8,527 bases of DNA from JBGPFS01 sp041483455 (GTDB lineage: Bacteria > Chloroflexota > Limnocylindria > Limnocylindrales > CSP1-4). The notes beneath the pieces are model-generated. The model saw only the letters and a list, made by a program, of their open reading frames with translations. It had not been told where the DNA came from and made no database searches. The stretch spans positions 1 through 8,527 of the forward strand of contig JBGPFS010000098.1 of NCBI GenBank assembly GCA_041483455.1. The letters are read 5' to 3'. Of this stretch, positions 1 to 7,447 are shown piece by piece; position 1 is the first letter of the stretch, and every line of letters starts with the position of its first letter. The translations under genes were made by a program, and so were the position numbers.

Positions 1-1
1 A

Positions 2-574
2 GCCGTCGGCCTCCTGGCCGTCGCGGCGCTCGTCGGTCTGGCGGTCGTCGCGCCGCCGGACCGCCTGCTCGTGGACGCGACGTCGCGGATCGACCACCCG
101 CTGCTCATCAGCCAGGCGTCGGCGGCGCTCGGGGCGCTCGCCGTCGCCTTCGCCGTCGGCGGGCGTCTCCACCCGGCCGAGCGACTCAGCCTCTGGGCCC
201 TCGGGGCAGCCGCGGTCGTGGGCGTCTACCTGCTGTCCGTCGGCGTCGTCGACGAGTTCCAGCGGCAGGTCGGCCAGCGCCCGCTCGAAGAGCTCCAGCA
301 GTCTGCCCAGGTCGGCCTCAGCGTCACGTGGTCCGTTCTGGGTGGCTGCGCCTTCGCGGTGGGTCTCCTGATGCGCCGCGCCCCGGTCCGCCTGTCCGGA
401 CTCGCCCTGCTCGGACTCGCCACGCTGAAGGTCTTTCTGGTCGACCTCGCGGCGATGGATGTGGCCTTCCGGGTCCTGTCGCTCGTCGGACTCGGCGTGC
501 TGCTCCTCCTCAGCGCGTTCGTCTACTCGCACCTCCAGCGACCCCACGGGCCGGGCCAGCCCCGCCCGACCTGA
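2..574 (+). CDS. DUF2339 family multi-pass membrane protein, C-terminal part
   Basis: The reading frame is open from the left edge of the window to a TGA at 572-574, giving the last 190 residues of a longer protein; the true start lies outside. The visible part is a series of hydrophobic helices joined by short loops. It ends with the segment RLSGLALLGLATLKVFLVDL, followed by a last helix and a short Pro-rich tail. A penultimate helix with the pattern GLALLGLxxLKVFLVDL, then a (Y/F)RxLSxxGLGxLLLL helix, is characteristic of the C-terminus of DUF2339, a family of large bacterial integral membrane proteins of unknown function, often near 900 residues. Its substrate and role are not known. A 98-base gap separates it from the next gene, so co-transcription is possible but not shown. 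A GTG at 71 is an internal codon and not a start. Confidence 0.85.
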   Translation, partial: AVGLLAVAALVGLAVVAPPDRLLVDATSRIDHPLLISQASAALGALAVAFAVGGRLHPAERLSLWALGAAAVVGVYLLSVGVVDEFQRQVGQRPLEELQQSAQVGLSVTWSVLGGCAFAVGLLMRRAPVRLSGLALLGLATLKVFLVDLAAMDVAFRVLSLVGLGVLLLLSAFVYSHLQRPHGPGQPRPT

Positions 575-672
575 GTCGCGATCCGGTCCGATCCCGGGTA
601 CCTTCGGGGGCCTCTGGCGGTACCACCGGTCTGGCGTTCCCGGGGCGGTCCGATGGGACGATCGCCGGTGGA
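575..672 (+). promoter_or_regulatory. intergenic spacer with possible -10 box and GGTACC inverted pair
   Basis: This 98-base spacer separates the DUF2339 gene from the GAF-GGDEF gene. It holds two copies of the palindrome GGTACC, at 597-602 and 619-624, which could pair into a stem with a loop of about 16 bases. The first copy overlaps TACCTT (599-604), which fits a TANNNT -10 element and differs by one base from the TACCAT boxes before two downstream genes. Initiation about 7 bases further on would give a leader of about 60 bases. No run of T follows the stem, so a rho-independent terminator is not supported. A weak purine stretch, GGTGGA (668-673, running into the start ATG), is the only ribosome-binding candidate. 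Confidence 0.25.
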
Positions 673-3327
673 ATGAACGACAGTTCCGATACCGCTGGCT
701 GGGAGTCGTCCCAGGCCGAGCGGACCGAGCGCGCGATCGACCCGGTGCCCGTCGCCGAGCCGCCGGTTCGGCCTACCCAGCGCGAGGTGCCGGCGCTCCC
801 GGGCCCCGGCGATCGGGCGACCCCCGACGGCACCGGTCGGGCGACCCCGAGCTGGAGCCGCCTGGCGTCGCGACGCGCCGCCGACTCCGCCCCGCTCGGC
901 CATACGCTCCGGATGACCGTGGTCGCCGGCCTTGCCTTCGCGTCGTATGCGGCGACCCGCCTCATCGTCGGGGTCAACGACCCCCTGGGGGTCGGTCTCG
1001 CCGCGGTCCCGTTGTTCCTTGGGGCGGCGTTCCTGCGGCGACCGGCCGCCCTGGCCCTTGGCGCGGCGACCGTCGCCTTGACGGTCGTCCCGACGATCGC
1101 CGACAGCCAGCCGGTCGACCTGATCGACCTGGCGATCGCCGTCGAGCTCGCGATCGTCGTCCTGGCGGCCATGGCCCTCAGGGCGGCCCTCATCCGTGCC
1201 GCGGCGTCCGCGACCCGCGAGGCGGCCCACGAGGCACGGACGTCCGCCCGGCTCGATACCGTCCTGGCGATCACCGAACGACTGGCCACCACGCTCGACC
1301 GCGATGTCGTGCTCCAGACGATCGTCGAGGAGGTCAACCGTGGCCTGGGCGCCGACGCCACCACGATCCGGTTGCTCGAGGACGGCCAGCTCGTCGTCAA
1401 GGCCTGGGCCGGGATCCCGGCCGAGGTCGCTCGCTCGCTGCCGGCGTTCCGGCCGGATGAGGGCTGGTTCGCCGAAGTCTTCCGGACTGGCCGGCCGTGG
1501 GTCTGCGACGACGTGGGCGCACCCGGCACGGCTGACGAGTACGAGCGTTATCGGTCGACCTTGGAGTTCGCCTCGGACATCGCTCTCCCGCTCGTCGTCG
1601 ACGGTCGGGTCATCGGGGCCCTCTCGTCGGTAACCAGTGAGCGACGCCACTGGACCCCGGGCGACGTCGAGTTCGCCGCGACCGTCGCCACCCATGCGTC
1701 GATCGCGATCCGGAACGCCGAGCTGTTCGCCACGAGCGAGAGCTGGGCGGCCCGGCTGGGCGTCCTCCAGGCGGCCTCCGCCCGGATGAGCCGCCAGAAC
1801 ACGATCGAGTCGGTCGGTCGGGCGATCGTCGAGGAAGTACGCCGGATCATCGACTACCACAACTGCCGGGTCTACATCCTCGAGCCGCCGGACGAGCTGG
1901 TGGCGATCGCCTTCGAGGGGACGGTCGGCGCCTACGAGAAGGTCGACTTCGAACTGCTCCGGACGAAGGTCGGCGAGGGGTTCACGGGCTGGGCGGCGCA
2001 GCACGGCGAGGCGCTCCTGATCGACGAGGCCAACGCCGATCCCCGCGGCGCCACGATCCCGGGCACCGACGACGTCGACGAGTCGATGCTGGTCGTCCCG
2101 ATGCGCTACGACGAGAACGTCGTCGGCGTGATCACGCTCTCGAAGCTCGGTCTGCGCCAGTTCGACGCGGGCGACCTGCGGCTGCTGGCGATCCTCGCCG
2201 ACCAGGCGGCGACCGCCCTCGAATCGGCTCGCCTGCTGGGCCGGACCGAGCGCCTGACGAGGGAGCTCCGGTGGCTGCTGGACATGGGCAGCGACCTGAC
2301 GAGGAGCCTCGACCCGCGCCAGGTGGCCGACCTGATCGCCCGCCACGTCGGGTCGGCCCTCGGTGCGGACGCCTGCACGGTCAGTGCCTGGGACCCGCGG
2401 GCCGAACAGCTCCTGACGCTCGGTTACTGGCCGGAGACCGGCCGTGCTGGGCTCCAGCCGGTCTTCGACCTGCGCGGTTACCCGCTGACCCGCCGGGTCC
2501 TGCGCGAGCAGGTGAGCGTCACGGTCGATGTCGAGGACCCCGCGGCCGACGCAGCCGAGGTCGCGCTCCTGCGGTCCCAGGATTTCAACAGCCTGGCGAT
2601 GCTGCCACTCGTCGCCAAGGGCGAGTCGGTGGGCCTGGTCGAGATCTATACGAGCGCCTCGATCGAGTTCGACGCCCCCCGCCTCGAGCTCGCCCGGACG
2701 ATGGCCAGCGAGGCGGCGATGGCCCTCGAGAACGCCCGACTCTACGAGGCGACGCGCAAGCTGGCGGACCACGACCAGCTGACCGGCTTCTACAACCACC
2801 GCTCGGTCCACGAGCGTCTCGGCGAGGAGCTCATCCGGGCCCGGCGCTCGCGCGCCCCGCTGGCGGTGCTGATGATCGACCTCGACGGGTTCAAGCTCGT
2901 GAACGACACGTTCGGCCACCTGTTCGGCGACCAGGTCCTGGCCTGGACCGCCACGCAGATCCGCTCCTCGCTCCGGGCGAGCGATGTGGCGGGTCGATAC
3001 GGCGGCGACGAGTTCGCGATCATCCTGCCCGAGGCCGACCGGGCGGCCGCCGACGCGACGGCGCGCCGGATCCGGAACGCGATCACCGAGCACCCGTTCG
3101 AGAGCGAGGAGCGGGGGCCGATCCCGGTCGGCGCCTCGATCGGCGTGGCGACCTACCCGGTCGACGGCCGCACGGCCCCGGAGTTGCTCGCGCTGGCTGA
3201 CGCCGCGATGTACCGGGTCAAGCGGGAGGGCGATCTGCCCGCTCCGATGGGCCGACCCGTCCCGCGCCGTCGGCATTCCCGAGCGGTCCCGGCCGGCGCC
3301 GACCGGGACCTTCGTACTACCGGCTGA
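673..3327 (+). CDS. membrane-anchored triple-GAF diguanylate cyclase (GGDEF)
   Basis: An 884-residue sensor enzyme expected to make cyclic di-GMP from two GTP at the inner face of the membrane. Residues 1-75 are Pro/Arg/Glu-rich and probably disordered. Residues 80-175 hold about four membrane helices, followed by a short helical linker. Three GAF domains follow (roughly 196-350, 366-520 and 533-690), and each ends in the alanine-rich helix typical of the fold. The GGDEF domain spans about 697-855: it starts with DHDQLTGFYNHR, has the metal-binding DLDGF near 736-740 and an intact GGDEF at 777-781, and ends with ADAAMYRVKREG. An RxxD motif (RASD, 768-771) sits exactly five residues before GGDEF, the spacing of the product-inhibition I-site. 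A basic tail of about 30 residues ends the protein. The ATG at 673 is the first in-frame start inside the spacer; the open frame runs further upstream but would overlap the DUF2339 gene. The GAF ligands cannot be read from the sequence. No EAL or HD-GYP phosphodiesterase domain is present. Confidence 0.93.
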   Translation: MNDSSDTAGWESSQAERTERAIDPVPVAEPPVRPTQREVPALPGPGDRATPDGTGRATPSWSRLASRRAADSAPLGHTLRMTVVAGLAFASYAATRLIVGVNDPLGVGLAAVPLFLGAAFLRRPAALALGAATVALTVVPTIADSQPVDLIDLAIAVELAIVVLAAMALRAALIRAAASATREAAHEARTSARLDTVLAITERLATTLDRDVVLQTIVEEVNRGLGADATTIRLLEDGQLVVKAWAGIPAEVARSLPAFRPDEGWFAEVFRTGRPWVCDDVGAPGTADEYERYRSTLEFASDIALPLVVDGRVIGALSSVTSERRHWTPGDVEFAATVATHASIAIRNAELFATSESWAARLGVLQAASARMSRQNTIESVGRAIVEEVRRIIDYHNCRVYILEPPDELVAIAFEGTVGAYEKVDFELLRTKVGEGFTGWAAQHGEALLIDEANADPRGATIPGTDDVDESMLVVPMRYDENVVGVITLSKLGLRQFDAGDLRLLAILADQAATALESARLLGRTERLTRELRWLLDMGSDLTRSLDPRQVADLIARHVGSALGADACTVSAWDPRAEQLLTLGYWPETGRAGLQPVFDLRGYPLTRRVLREQVSVTVDVEDPAADAAEVALLRSQDFNSLAMLPLVAKGESVGLVEIYTSASIEFDAPRLELARTMASEAAMALENARLYEATRKLADHDQLTGFYNHRSVHERLGEELIRARRSRAPLAVLMIDLDGFKLVNDTFGHLFGDQVLAWTATQIRSSLRASDVAGRYGGDEFAIILPEADRAAADATARRIRNAITEHPFESEERGPIPVGASIGVATYPVDGRTAPELLALADAAMYRVKREGDLPAPMGRPVPRRRHSRAVPAGADRDLRTTG

Positions 3328-3332
3328 CCGCC

Positions 3333-3337
3333 GGAGG
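3333..3337 (+). promoter_or_regulatory. Shine-Dalgarno GGAGG for the second cyclase
   Basis: GGAGG lies in the 24-base gap between the two cyclase genes and is a good anti-16S match. It is 14 bases before the GTG at 3352, longer than the usual 5-9. No closer in-frame start exists between them, so either the spacing is simply long or translation begins less efficiently. Its presence contrasts with polX and the following membrane gene, which have none. Confidence 0.5.
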
Positions 3338-3351
3338 TCCCGCCGTCGGCC

Positions 3352-4665
3352 GTGGACGGGACGCGCCCGGACGCGCATCCTTGGCCGGACGTGGCCGGTC
3401 CGACGCACGCCTCGCGCCCTTCCCCCGAACCACCTTCCACCGACCCCGCGGAGCGCCGGATCGAATCGACCTGGCGGTTCCTCGTCGTCGCGTTCGCGCT
3501 CCTGATGCTGGTCGCGATCGGCGACGTCCTCGCAGGCGGGGGCCGGCCGCTCGCTCTCATCGTCGCCGGCCTCGTCGCCCTGTTCGGGATCGCGGTCGCG
3601 CTCCACGGTCGAGCGGTCCGTGACCTGGAGGCCGGCCGGCGCGCCGAGGTCGAGAGCTTCGCCCGGATCCTCCACGGCCTCTCCCACTCGGTCTCCGCCG
3701 ATGCGATCGTCACGGCGATCGTCGACGACCTCGGCGAGGTGACCGGCGCCGACCACACGGTGATCGTCCGGCTCCGTCGGGCCTCCGGCACCCTGGAGGC
3801 GACGCTGGCCGGCCGGGGCGTCGGGGGGCCGAACGCGACGACGGCGTTCCCGGTCAGCGACCTGGACCCGGGCGCACCGCTCGTCGTCGGGGCCGGCGGC
3901 CGCCCGGATCAACCGGCAGCCGAGCCGGCGCGGGGCGCGGGACCGGATCCCGCCAGGAGAGTGGCGGAACGGATCGCCGCCCGCGTCCGCACGGTCTACG
4001 GGCTCACGAACACGGTGGCGGCGCCACTCGAGGCGAGGGGTGTCCCGGTCGGGGCGATCGTGCTCTCCCGGCGGACGGCCGAGCCGTGGTCGGCCGCCGC
4101 GCTGCGCCTGCTCGCGACCGCCGGCGTCGAGGCCTCGTCGGCGCTCTCGCGGATCGAGTCGTTCCGGGCGGCCGAGACGCGCGCCGCCACGGACGTCCTG
4201 ACGGGCCTGCCGAACCGGCGCTACTTCGACGAGTACTGCGCGCTCCTCGCCAACCGCCGACGGGCCCTCGACGGCGTCGGCGTCCTGATGGTCGACATCG
4301 ACCACTTCAAGGCGATCAACGATCGCCACGGCCACGATGTCGGCGACGTGGTCCTGGGGGCCGTCGCCAGGGCGATCGTCTCGGCCGTGCGGGATGACGA
4401 CGTGCCGGCGCGCTACGGCGGGGAGGAGTTCGCGGTGATCCTTCGCAATCCGACCCGCCAGGTCGCCGTGGACGTCGCCGAACGGGTCCGGCGCGCCGTC
4501 GGCGCCCTCGACCTGCGGGACCAGCAGGTGTCGGCCGTCAGCGTCTCGGTGGGGGTCGCCGTCGCGAACGGCCCGGACGAGCCGATCGACGAGCTGATCG
4601 GCGCAGCCGACCGGGCGCTCTACCAGGCGAAGCGGGCCGGGCGCGACCGGGTGGTCGCCGCCTAG
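3352..4665 (+). CDS. membrane-anchored diguanylate cyclase with GAF-like region
   Basis: A 437-residue protein expected to synthesise cyclic di-GMP. Residues 1-38 are Pro-rich and hydrophilic. Two membrane helices occupy about 41-60 and 66-85, followed by a short helical linker. Residues 103-265 resemble a divergent GAF domain, interrupted by a Pro/Ala/Gly-rich stretch at about 181-202. The GGDEF domain runs from about 278 to the end: DVLTGLPNRRYFDEY opens it, DIDHFKAINDRHGHDVGD supplies the metal and GTP-binding residues, and the signature is GGEEF at 356-360. RDDD at 347-350 is an I-site at the canonical five-residue distance, and ADRALYQAKRAGRDRV closes the domain. The gene begins 24 bases after the larger cyclase, so the two are probably one transcript acting on the same second messenger. 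The GTG start at 3352 is chosen because a GGAGG precedes it and no earlier in-frame start follows the upstream stop; a second GTG at 3391 (residue 14) is the alternative and would not alter the membrane segments. Confidence 0.9.
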   Translation: MDGTRPDAHPWPDVAGPTHASRPSPEPPSTDPAERRIESTWRFLVVAFALLMLVAIGDVLAGGGRPLALIVAGLVALFGIAVALHGRAVRDLEAGRRAEVESFARILHGLSHSVSADAIVTAIVDDLGEVTGADHTVIVRLRRASGTLEATLAGRGVGGPNATTAFPVSDLDPGAPLVVGAGGRPDQPAAEPARGAGPDPARRVAERIAARVRTVYGLTNTVAAPLEARGVPVGAIVLSRRTAEPWSAAALRLLATAGVEASSALSRIESFRAAETRAATDVLTGLPNRRYFDEYCALLANRRRALDGVGVLMVDIDHFKAINDRHGHDVGDVVLGAVARAIVSAVRDDDVPARYGGEEFAVILRNPTRQVAVDVAERVRRAVGALDLRDQQVSAVSVSVGVAVANGPDEPIDELIGAADRALYQAKRAGRDRVVAA

Positions 4666-4671
4666 GCTCGC

Positions 4672-4677
4672 TACCAT
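4672..4677 (+). promoter_or_regulatory. putative -10 box TACCAT for leaderless polX
   Basis: TACCAT fits the TANNNT pattern of a bacterial -10 element. It lies seven bases before the ATG of polX, immediately after the stop of the upstream cyclase. Transcription starting at the usual distance would begin at or next to the ATG, giving a leaderless mRNA. In support, no Shine-Dalgarno sequence lies in the 19-base gap, and the same hexamer stands eight bases before the ATG of the next gene. No convincing -35 box is visible, which is common at leaderless promoters in GC-rich bacteria. Confidence 0.5.
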
Positions 4678-4684
4678 CGGGTCG

Positions 4685-6559
4685 ATGCCCACCGAGCCGC
4701 CCGCCCCGGAGCCCCTGGCCGGCCGGGATCCGCCTGCCGCCGTCGCGCTCCTGACGAACGACGACCTGGCCCGGATCTTCCACGAGATCGGCGATCTGCT
4801 GGAGGTCAAGGGCGAGCTCGTCTTCAAGACCGTCGCCTATCACCGGGCGGCCGACGCGATCGCCCACAGCCCGGTCGAAGTCGCGCGCGCCTACCGCGAG
4901 GGCCGGCCGCCCACGATCCCGGGCGTCGGGGCGGCGATCTCCGGCAAGCTCGACGAGCTGGCGCGGACCGGCCGACTCGCGTTCCACGATCGCCTGGCCG
5001 CCGAGGTCCCGCCCGGGCTCCTCGGCCTGCTCGCGCTGCCCGGGATCGGGCCAAGGACCGTTCGGCTCCTGCGCGAGGAGCTCGGCATCGAAGGCCTGGA
5101 CGACCTCCGCCAGGCCGCCGAGGCCGGTCGGATCAGGACCGTCCGGGGCCTCTCCGAGCGGACCGAGGCATCGATCCTCGAGGGCATCCGCTCGCTCGAG
5201 CGACGCTCGGGCCGGATGCTCCTCGGGACCGCCCAGGGTCATGTCGAGCGCCTCCTCGCGGCGCTCCGCGACACGCCGGGCGTCACCCGGCTCGAGCCCG
5301 CCGGGTCGTACCGGCGGCGGCGCGAGACGGTCGGCGACCTCGACCTGCTGGCCGAGACGGACGATCCCCAGGCGCTCGTCGCCGCCTTCGTCGAGCTGCC
5401 GGGCGTCGCCCGCGTCCTGGGCGCCGGGAGCCACAAGGCCGCGATCGTGCTGGCCGACGGGCCGCAGGTCGACCTGATGATCATGCCGCCCGGCACCGCC
5501 GGGACGTACCTGGTCCATTTCACCGGCTCGAAGGAGCACAACGTCGCCCTCCGGGGCCGAGCCCGTGAACGGGGCTGGAGCCTGTCGGAGAAGGGCTTCC
5601 TGCGCCTCGGGCCGGACGGGGAGCCGCTGCGTGGGGACGCCGCCGAGCTGCGGACGTTCGCGACCGAGGCCGAGGCGTACCGTTTCCTCGACCTCGACGA
5701 GATCCCGCCGGAGCTGCGCGAGGATCGCGGGGAGATCGGAGCGGCCGCCGGGGGCGCCCTCCCTCGGCTCGTCGAGCTCGCCGACCTGCGCGGCGATCTC
5801 CACTCCCACTCGGACTGGAGCGACGGGATCCATCCGATCGAGCGGATGGCCGAGGCGGCCCGAGCCCGCGGGCACGCTTACCAGGTCCTGACCGACCACA
5901 GCCGCTCGCTGGCGATCGCGAAGGGCCTGTCGCCCGAGCGAGTCCGGCTCCAGCGAGCGGTCGTCGACGGGCTGAACGCCCGGTACGCCCGCGAGGAGGC
6001 CGACGGCCGGGTGCCACCGGGCGCCTCCTCCGACGGTTTCCGGCTCCTCCACGGCTGCGAGCTCGAGATCCGGGCCGACGCGAGCCTCGACTTCGACGAC
6101 GACATGCTCGCCGCCTTCGACCTCGTCGTCGCCTCGGTCCACGTGGCCCGCCAGCAGTCTCGGGCTCAGCTCACCGCGCGGGTCCTCGCCGCGATCCGGA
6201 GCCCGCACGTCGACGTCATCGCGCACCCGGCTGGCCGGATGCTGGGGGGCCGCGAGGATCTCGACCTCGACTGGGAAGCGCTCTACGCGGCGGCGGCGCT
6301 CACCGGCACGGCCCTCGAGATGAACGGCTCCGACCATCGGCTCGATCTCGCCGACGAGCGAGCCCGCCGAGCGGTGGCGGCCGGCTGCCTCCTGGCGCTC
6401 GATTCCGATGCCCACCGGGTCGAGGAGTTCCACCATCTCGACTGGGCCGTGGCGCAGGCCCGCCGCGCCTGGGTCGAACCCGCCTCGGTGCTGAACGCCC
6501 GGTCGCGGTCGGAGCTCCTCGCCTGGGTCGCTGCCAAGCCGGCTCGGCTCGGCGCATAG
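4685..6559 (+). CDS. polX: family X DNA polymerase/3'-5' exonuclease with PHP domain (PolX)
   Basis: A 624-residue bacterial PolX, a repair polymerase that fills short gaps and, through its PHP domain, removes 3' nucleotides, as in base-excision repair. After about 22 disordered residues comes the 8-kDa-like helical domain (FHEIGDLLEVKGELVFKTVA, 32-51), with helix-hairpin-helix motifs IPGVGAAISGKL (78-89) and LPGIGPRTV (118-126). The polymerase core shows AGSYRRRRETVGDLDLL with catalytic Asp218 and Asp220, a third Asp263 in QVDLMI, and the family X signature HFTGSKEHN (278-286). The PHP domain has the expected metal ligands: HSH at 373-375, DH at 404-405, Glu459, His486 in SVH, His514 in AHPAGRML, and Asp575/His577 in SDAH. 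Nothing essential is missing. It is slightly longer than the 570-residue Bacillus subtilis enzyme because of the N-terminal extension and an insertion near 440-450. The ATG at 4685 is supported by the TACCAT box seven bases upstream. Its position behind two c-di-GMP cyclases probably reflects shared strand rather than shared function. Confidence 0.96.
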   Translation: MPTEPPAPEPLAGRDPPAAVALLTNDDLARIFHEIGDLLEVKGELVFKTVAYHRAADAIAHSPVEVARAYREGRPPTIPGVGAAISGKLDELARTGRLAFHDRLAAEVPPGLLGLLALPGIGPRTVRLLREELGIEGLDDLRQAAEAGRIRTVRGLSERTEASILEGIRSLERRSGRMLLGTAQGHVERLLAALRDTPGVTRLEPAGSYRRRRETVGDLDLLAETDDPQALVAAFVELPGVARVLGAGSHKAAIVLADGPQVDLMIMPPGTAGTYLVHFTGSKEHNVALRGRARERGWSLSEKGFLRLGPDGEPLRGDAAELRTFATEAEAYRFLDLDEIPPELREDRGEIGAAAGGALPRLVELADLRGDLHSHSDWSDGIHPIERMAEAARARGHAYQVLTDHSRSLAIAKGLSPERVRLQRAVVDGLNARYAREEADGRVPPGASSDGFRLLHGCELEIRADASLDFDDDMLAAFDLVVASVHVARQQSRAQLTARVLAAIRSPHVDVIAHPAGRMLGGREDLDLDWEALYAAAALTGTALEMNGSDHRLDLADERARRAVAAGCLLALDSDAHRVEEFHHLDWAVAQARRAWVEPASVLNARSRSELLAWVAAKPARLGA

Positions 6560-6597
6560 GCCCGGCTCGGCTCGGCGCATAGGCCCGGCTCGGCTCG
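6540..6597 (+). repeat. 23-bp tandem repeat, 2.5 copies, spanning the polX stop codon
   Basis: Two identical 23-base units (6540-6562 and 6563-6585) are followed by the first 12 bases of a third (6586-6597). Each unit starts CGGCTCGGCTCGGC and ends GCATAGGCC. The first unit encodes the last residues of PolX and contains its TAG (6557-6559); the second repeats the same bases, including a second TAG, as untranslated sequence. The exact identity suggests a recent slipped-strand duplication or spread of a small repeat family. The unit is not itself a palindrome, so it is not an obvious terminator hairpin. Confidence 0.9.
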
Positions 6598-6612
6598 TGC
6601 CTCCCCCTCGCG

Positions 6613-6618
6613 TACCAT
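6613..6618 (+). promoter_or_regulatory. putative -10 box TACCAT for leaderless membrane-protein gene
   Basis: This is the same hexamer as that before polX, here eight bases before the ATG at 6627. The flanks are also similar (a C or G before the box and a pyrimidine/GC-rich gap ending in CG before the ATG). No Shine-Dalgarno sequence is present. The box decides the start: the ATG at 6627 sits where the transcript would begin, whereas the in-frame GTG codons at 6597 and 6621 lie upstream of, or only two bases after, the box. Confidence 0.5.
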
Positions 6619-6626
6619 CCGTGCCG

Positions 6627-7442
6627 ATGGATCCAACCACCGGCCGGCGCGAACTCGTCATCCTCGCCGTCTCCGTCGCCGCCCTCGGGCGATTCGTCGA
6701 CCCGCCGTCCGCATGGGTGGTCGTCGTGCTGCTCGGCGCCGCGGTCGCGGTCGGGGTCGTCCGCAGCCTGGGCCGCGACCAGGGTCACCTCCAGCGCGAC
6801 TCGTTCGTTCCGGCGATCCTCCCGGCACTCGCCGCGGCCGGCGGGCTCGGTCTCCTGGCCGTCGTTCCGGTCGGGATCCTCCTGGTCCCGGCCCTGTTCG
6901 CCCTGGGTGGCCTCCTCGAGCTGGCGATCCGACTGGAGCGCCGGTCCGTCGCCGCATCCGCAGCCGGTGCCACCGAGGATCGGACGACCGTGCTCGCGGT
7001 CGCCCTCCTCATCGCCTTCGTGGCGTTCGCCGGGGCGGCCGCGCTCATCTCTGGCGGCCTGGTCGAGCCGGGCGGGCCGGATGCCCCTGGGTCGTCCGCC
7101 ATTCCGGGGGGGATGCTCATCGGCCTCGCCCTCGTCGACGCGCTCGTCTCGGGTCTGCTCGGCTACCGGCTCACCGTCCGGCGCGAGCGGGGCCGACGGG
7201 CCGCGCTGTGGTCCGCCGGCACCTACGCGACGGTCGTCGCGATCGGCGCCGCGGCGATCCGTGCCGTGGCGCTGCCGCGGCTCCTCGGGCCGGCGCTGCT
7301 GACCCTCGTCTTCTTCCTGTGGGACGCGATCCACGGAGCCCCACCCGAACGGCGACGCGACCCCCGCTGGATCTGGCAGACCGCCCTGCTCGCGATCCTG
7401 GGGATCGTCGTGATCGCCTGGAACGTCGCGCTCCGGAACTGA
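6627..7442 (+). CDS. unrecognised multi-pass membrane protein
   Basis: A 271-residue hydrophobic protein that I do not recognise as a named family. It has about eight or nine membrane segments, at roughly 9-24, 29-45, 60-80, 83-101, 118-142, 160-181, 192-215, 218-236 and 248-269. Loops are short and rich in Arg (for example RLERR near 101-105 and RRERGRR near 183-190), and under the positive-inside rule these would face the cytoplasm. A Pro/Gly-rich loop lies at about 145-158. No cysteine pair, catalytic motif or transporter signature is visible. The start is placed at ATG 6627 because a TACCAT box lies eight bases upstream; GTG 6597 would add ten residues encoded partly inside the neighbouring repeat. 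It follows polX by 67 bases and probably has its own promoter. Function is unknown. Confidence 0.82.
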   Translation: MDPTTGRRELVILAVSVAALGRFVDPPSAWVVVVLLGAAVAVGVVRSLGRDQGHLQRDSFVPAILPALAAAGGLGLLAVVPVGILLVPALFALGGLLELAIRLERRSVAASAAGATEDRTTVLAVALLIAFVAFAGAAALISGGLVEPGGPDAPGSSAIPGGMLIGLALVDALVSGLLGYRLTVRRERGRRAALWSAGTYATVVAIGAAAIRAVALPRLLGPALLTLVFFLWDAIHGAPPERRRDPRWIWQTALLAILGIVVIAWNVALRN

Positions 7443-7447
7443 CCCGG

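Noticed and set aside
328..672. N-terminal extension of the triple-GAF cyclase up to position 328
   Set aside because: It would overlap the DUF2339 gene by nearly 250 bases. The extra 115 residues are Arg/Pro-rich shadow sequence. ATG 673 is the first start inside the spacer.
523..4827. A 1434-codon open frame on the minus strand
   Set aside because: It runs antisense to both well-supported cyclases. Its translation is Arg/Asp/Gly/Pro-rich low-complexity sequence without domains. Such frames arise from GC-rich third positions on the opposite strand.
4685..6559. PolX as a functional partner of the c-di-GMP cyclases
   Set aside because: The close spacing could suggest an operon, but polX appears to have its own leaderless promoter, and no c-di-GMP-binding motif such as PilZ is visible in it.
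6597..6626. GTG starts at 6597 or 6621 for the membrane protein
   Set aside because: GTG 6597 begins on the last base of the tandem repeat and lies upstream of the TACCAT box; GTG 6621 is only two bases after it. ATG 6627 repeats the polX spacing.
4538..6661. A 707-codon open frame on the minus strand
   Set aside because: It is antisense to PolX, whose catalytic residues are complete. The predicted protein has no recognisable domain and its N-terminus reads through the 23-bp repeat.
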